From an uncultured Clostridium sp. (GTDB taxonomy: Bacteria; Bacillota; Clostridia; Clostridiales; Clostridiaceae): a stretch of DNA of 9,754 nt. Shown here piece after piece: positions 6,655-9,754 of this stretch. The DNA is taken from contig CAKVNP010000056.1 in NCBI GenBank assembly GCA_934777095.1, positions 1-9,754 of the forward strand, in the 5' to 3' direction. The notes under the pieces were generated by a model that saw only the letters and a list, made by a program, of their open reading frames with translations, did not search any database and was not told where the DNA came from. Within the stretch, counting starts at the first letter, position 1. Each line of letters starts with the position of its first letter. The translations under genes and the position numbers were made by a program.

Positions 6655-8343
6655 ATCCTTAATATTATTAATAACTACTGTAAATTTGCTACCCTCTCCT
6701 AGCTTTGATTCAACAAAAATATCACCATTAAACAGTTTAACAATATGTTTTACAATTGCTAACCCTAAACCAGTGCCTCTTGTTGTCCTAGATTTATCTA
6801 CACGATAGAATCTTTCAAATATTCTTGGCAGATCTTCCTTTGGTATTCCTATTCCTTCATCTTTTACTACCATAATAAATTTACCTTTATCTTCTTTGGT
6901 TATTAAATCAATGTTGCTATCATTATTAGAATACTTTATAGCATTAGCTAATAAATTCAAGATTATTTGGTAGAATTTATTACTATCTCCAATAAGTGGT
7001 TTATTAAAGCAGCAATTAGTAGTAATTTTTATGTTTTTATCAGCGGCTTCTTTTTTAACCATATTTATAGCTTCATAAATTATCTCATTTGGTCTGAATT
7101 CATCATTTTTCATACTGTTCATATTTTCAATATTAGATAATATCAAGATATCATTAATTAATAAAGTCAATCTTTCAGTTTCTTTATCAATTATATCTAA
7201 GAACTTATTCTTAGTAACATCATCATCAACAAACCTTAAAGTTTCTGAAAAACCTTTAATTGATGTTAATGGTGTCTTTAACTCATGGGATACATTAGCA
7301 ACAAACTGGCTTCTCATATTTTCCAGTCTTTTTATATCCGTTATATCCTGTACAGATATAACAATCCCTAACACACTTTCCTTTTCCCTAATTATTGGTG
7401 CTTTTTTTACCCTTACTTCTCTTTCAACCGGATGGAAAAGCTTAATTTCCTTTGTATCTATATTAGTTATATTTCTACTGAAATCAAGTATTTCATGATC
7501 TATAATATAATCTCTTATGTCTTTCCCTATAATATCTTCCTTTATTCCAAACAGTTTCTTAGCATATGGATTTATCAGCATTACATGCATATTCTGGCTT
7601 ATAGCTATAACTCCACTTTCCATACTTTCTAAAATTGCTTCCAATTTTATTTTTTTATCTGTATTATCATTAATCCTAAATTGAAGCTGGTCTGCCATTT
7701 CATTAAAGGTTCTTGCCAAAGATCCTATTTCATCATCATTATATACTTTAGCTCTTTTATCAAGTTCACCATTTGCTATTTTATCTGTAGCTATTTCAAG
7801 TTCCTTTACTGGATAGATAATTACTCTAACTAATTTTTCAGATAAAAATACTGACAAAATAACTACGCCAATAATTATTAAAATAAAATATTTTAAATAA
7901 CCTTCTGACAAAGTATTTGCAGCGCTGACAGAAATTGAGCTTCTTAAAACAGTATTTTCATCTATTTTTGTTGCACAATACACCATATTCTTTTGCAAAG
8001 TACTGCTATATCTTGTGCTGTAAGCTGTTCCTTTTTTAAAAGCATCTATAATTTCTGTCCTATCTTTATGGTTCTCTGTTACCTCACCAGCTGTATCAAA
8101 AATTACATTTCCTTCTTTATCAATTACAGTAAACCTAACCACTTCATTTTTTATTCGATAATTGGCAAATTTCACATTACCATTATTATTTTCTATGGCA
8201 ATAAAAAGCTCATTATATATTGATAATTCTTCTTTAGTTTGATTTATTTCTTTTAAATTCATCATAGCTATAAAAGAACTGGTCAATATCACAAGAGCAA
8301 ATACCACTGTAGCTAGTACTGTTAACCTAATTTTTCTCTTCAT
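6652..8343 (-). CDS. phoR: Phosphate-sensing histidine kinase PhoR
   Basis: PhoR is the membrane sensor kinase that phosphorylates PhoP during phosphate limitation. The 563-residue protein is close to Bacillus PhoR in size and layout. It has a membrane segment (7-28), an extracytoplasmic sensor of about 120 residues (30-148), a second membrane segment (150-169), HAMP (about 170-224), PAS (about 230-338), a HisKA domain and an ATPase domain. The phospho-accepting His353 lies in FVANVSHELKTPLTSIKGF. ATP-site motifs are the N box NLLANAIKYS (463-472), DEGIGI (495-500), FERFYR (509-514) and GTGLGLAI (523-530). Its ATG shares one base with the phoP stop (TAATG), and no clear ribosome site lies at the right distance, so translation is probably coupled to phoP. 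The name rests on placement between phoP and pst and on the architecture; domain class is certain, the Pho role very likely. Confidence 0.93.
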   Translation of the reverse strand: MKRKIRLTVLATVVFALVILTSSFIAMMNLKEINQTKEELSIYNELFIAIENNNGNVKFANYRIKNEVVRFTVIDKEGNVIFDTAGEVTENHKDRTEIIDAFKKGTAYSTRYSSTLQKNMVYCATKIDENTVLRSSISVSAANTLSEGYLKYFILIIIGVVILSVFLSEKLVRVIIYPVKELEIATDKIANGELDKRAKVYNDDEIGSLARTFNEMADQLQFRINDNTDKKIKLEAILESMESGVIAISQNMHVMLINPYAKKLFGIKEDIIGKDIRDYIIDHEILDFSRNITNIDTKEIKLFHPVEREVRVKKAPIIREKESVLGIVISVQDITDIKRLENMRSQFVANVSHELKTPLTSIKGFSETLRFVDDDVTKNKFLDIIDKETERLTLLINDILILSNIENMNSMKNDEFRPNEIIYEAINMVKKEAADKNIKITTNCCFNKPLIGDSNKFYQIILNLLANAIKYSNNDSNIDLITKEDKGKFIMVVKDEGIGIPKEDLPRIFERFYRVDKSRTTRGTGLGLAIVKHIVKLFNGDIFVESKLGEGSKFTVVINNIKD

Positions 8344-9041
8344 TATAATTCTGGGTTAAATCTATAACCTACTCCTCGTATTGTCTCTATATATTTAGGA
8401 TTTTTGTCGTCCTCTTCTATTTTCTTTCTTAAATATCTTATGTGGACATCTACAGTTCTTGTCTCTCCAATATACTCATAGCCCCAGATCTTATCTAAAA
8501 GCATTTCCCTAGTTAGAACTTTCCCCTTATTTTTTATCAATATCTCTAACAGTTCAAACTCCTTTAGTGATAAATCTATTTTTTTATCATCCATATATAT
8601 ATTATGCTTTTCAAAGTCAGCTTTCAGCCTGCCAAATGTAGAAACTTCACTATTATTTTCCACAGCTACATATCTTCTCATTACTGCTTTTACTCTTGCT
8701 GTAAGTTCTCTAATAGAAAATGGCTTAGTAATATAATCATCTGCACCTAATTCTAATCCAAGTATTTTATCTATTTCTTCTCCCTTAGCAGTAAGCATGA
8801 TAATTGGAATAGCTTTTGTTTCCTTCATGCCTCTTATTTCTCTGCATACATCATAACCATCCTTGCCAGGAAGCATTAAATCAAGAAGAATTAAATCCAC
8901 CTTTTCATTTTTTGCAATTTCTAGCGCTTTATTTCCGTCTTTAGCTGTTATTGTTTCATATCCTATTGCTTCAAGATTATATGAAATAAGTTCTAATATA
9001 TGTTCTTCATCATCTACTACTAAAATTTTACCCTTTGTCAC
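8343..9041 (-). CDS. phoP: Phosphate response regulator PhoP (OmpR family)
   Basis: PhoP is the DNA-binding partner of PhoR and should activate the pst operon. The 232-residue protein has a receiver domain (about 4-120) with acidic pocket D10/D11, phospho-acceptor Asp54 in ILLDLMLPGKDG, Thr84 and Lys106 in DDYITKPFS. A winged-helix domain follows (about 134-230), with LSLKEFELLEILIKNKGKVLTRE, TRTVDVHIRYLRKKI and the C-terminal IRGVGYRF. The start is GTG at 9041, behind the purine-rich AAGGTGGGG. The nearer-looking ATG at 9046 is out of phase and meets a stop after two codons. The gene lies 15 bases after pgeF and overlaps phoR by one base, so all three are one transcript. Family is certain; the Pho role follows from the adjacent kinase, the pst genes and the TTTAAC boxes. 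Confidence 0.94.
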   Translation of the reverse strand: MTKGKILVVDDEEHILELISYNLEAIGYETITAKDGNKALEIAKNEKVDLILLDLMLPGKDGYDVCREIRGMKETKAIPIIMLTAKGEEIDKILGLELGADDYITKPFSIRELTARVKAVMRRYVAVENNSEVSTFGRLKADFEKHNIYMDDKKIDLSLKEFELLEILIKNKGKVLTREMLLDKIWGYEYIGETRTVDVHIRYLRKKIEEDDKNPKYIETIRGVGYRFNPEL

Positions 9042-9048
9042 TTCATTA

Positions 9049-9057
9049 CCCCACCTT
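9049..9057 (-). promoter_or_regulatory. Ribosome binding site of phoP, supporting a GTG start
   Basis: AAGGTGGGG begins at the last base of the pgeF stop codon and ends 7 bases before the GTG at 9041. An ATG at 9046-9044 lies between them but opens only ATG-AAG-TGA, whose stop overlaps the GTG. Confidence 0.75.
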
Positions 9058-9754
9058 TATTTAATATATACAAATGAAAACAATCTTCCATAGCTTCCAT
9101 TAGTCCCTCTATATGAATGTAACTTAATTCTCTTTTCACAGTGCGTGCATAAATTCAATGAATATATATTTTCTTCACTAACTCCACATGATAATATGTC
9201 CTGTTCTATACACTTTTCCATGCTCAAGTTTCTTCCCTTAAAAAGATCCTCGTCTTTTATTTTAGTCTTTTCAATGAACTTTTCCTTAAGCTCCTCAGAA
9301 ACTTCATAACAGCATTGTCTTATATGTGCACCTATATATACTTTTACATCTTCCAGCTTAACATTAAATTCATCTCTCATCTTTTCTAGTGTCTTTTTTG
9401 TAATGGAATTATATGTTCCCTTCCACCCACTATGAATTGCAGCAATAGTATTAGTCTTTTCGTCTACGATGATTACCGGTACACAATCTGCTGTAAATGC
9501 TCCAATAATAACACCTTTTTCTTTAGTAATTATGGCATCTCCCTCATTTTCAATAAATGATTTATCGCCTGATTTATAAATAAAAACATCACTACTATGT
9601 ATCTGTTTTAAATACTGCACTTCTTCAACAGCGAATTCCTCAATTAATGATTTAAGAGTTTCTCTGCCGTCTTCAGTATTTCTATTAAAATTTTTACCCT
9701 CTTCTGCTGTAGAAAAAACAATATCTATGCCCTTATTCTTAATTATAAGGTAAT
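9057..9754 (-). CDS. pgeF: Peptidoglycan editing factor PgeF (YfiH family), 5' end cut by window edge
   Basis: This family was long called polyphenol oxidase or laccase-domain protein. E. coli YfiH is known to remove mis-incorporated L-serine from the UDP-MurNAc precursor, and relatives act on purine nucleosides. The metal-site motifs are all visible: His in QIHSSDV, Cys in FTADCVPVII and His in AAIHSGWKGTYNS. IGAHIRQCCYEV and the C-terminal SYRGTNGSYGRLFSFVYI are also typical. A GTG at 9620 could be taken as the start, but the frame stays open to the right edge. The upstream residues (KGIDIVFSTAEEG and NRNTEDGRETLKSL) match the family N-terminus, so the gene starts outside the window. It sits 15 bases before phoP and probably shares its transcript. 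Family is firm; which reaction it performs here is inferred. Confidence 0.92.
   Translation of the reverse strand, partial: YLIIKNKGIDIVFSTAEEGKNFNRNTEDGRETLKSLIEEFAVEEVQYLKQIHSSDVFIYKSGDKSFIENEGDAIITKEKGVIIGAFTADCVPVIIVDEKTNTIAAIHSGWKGTYNSITKKTLEKMRDEFNVKLEDVKVYIGAHIRQCCYEVSEELKEKFIEKTKIKDEDLFKGRNLSMEKCIEQDILSCGVSEENIYSLNLCTHCEKRIKLHSYRGTNGSYGRLFSFVYIK

Noticed and set aside
7432..7632. Plus-strand open frame of 66 codons
   Set aside because: It is antisense to the PAS region of phoR; its Tyr- and Ile-rich composition is typical of a shadow frame in AT-rich DNA.
7993..8223. Plus-strand open frame of 76 codons with hydrophobic stretches
   Set aside because: It is antisense to the sensor part of phoR, and the hydrophobic look comes from AT-rich codons.
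8863..9093. Plus-strand open frame of 76 codons
   Set aside because: It is antisense to phoP and the phoP-pgeF junction, with no supporting motifs.

Overview
The window reads as a chromosomal segment of a low-GC, Gram-positive, Clostridium-like Firmicute. The base composition is strongly AT-rich, most ribosome binding sites are strong AGGAGG-type sites, GTG and TTG starts occur, and the phosphate sensor kinase resembles the Bacillus PhoR type. No mobile element, RNA gene, CRISPR array or pseudogene was found. All ten genes are on the minus strand, so transcription runs from the right edge to the left edge.

In transcription order: (1) the 3' part of pgeF (peptidoglycan editing factor, YfiH family) enters from the right edge and is followed after 15 bases by phoP. 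PhoR overlaps phoP by one base (TAATG). A rho-independent hairpin with a T6 tail ends this unit. (2) A 155-base regulatory interval carries four copies of TTTAAC on an 11-bp helical register, which look like PhoP boxes, plus two candidate core promoters. It drives pstS-pstC-pstA-pstB-phoU, a complete high-affinity phosphate ABC importer with its negative regulator. An 18-bp perfect hairpin lies between pstS and pstC. A 14-bp hairpin starting at the phoU stop codon ends the operon. (3) A third unit has its own probable promoter. It holds a DUF512 radical-SAM protein with an N-terminal PDZ-like segment, and the start of der (EngA), a ribosome-assembly GTPase cut off by the left edge.

Functionally the centre is one phosphate-starvation module. 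PhoR senses limitation with PhoU and the Pst transporter, PhoP-P should bind the TTTAAC boxes, and PstS captures phosphate for PstC/PstA/PstB. The flanking genes are housekeeping (cell-wall precursor quality control, ribosome biogenesis) or of unknown role (DUF512). I see no novel multi-gene system. The points most worth a second look are the PhoP-box array, the pstS-pstC hairpin, and the uncharacterised radical-SAM/PDZ protein. For four genes the longest open frame or the obvious ATG is not the likely start: phoU, pstB, phoP and pgeF.
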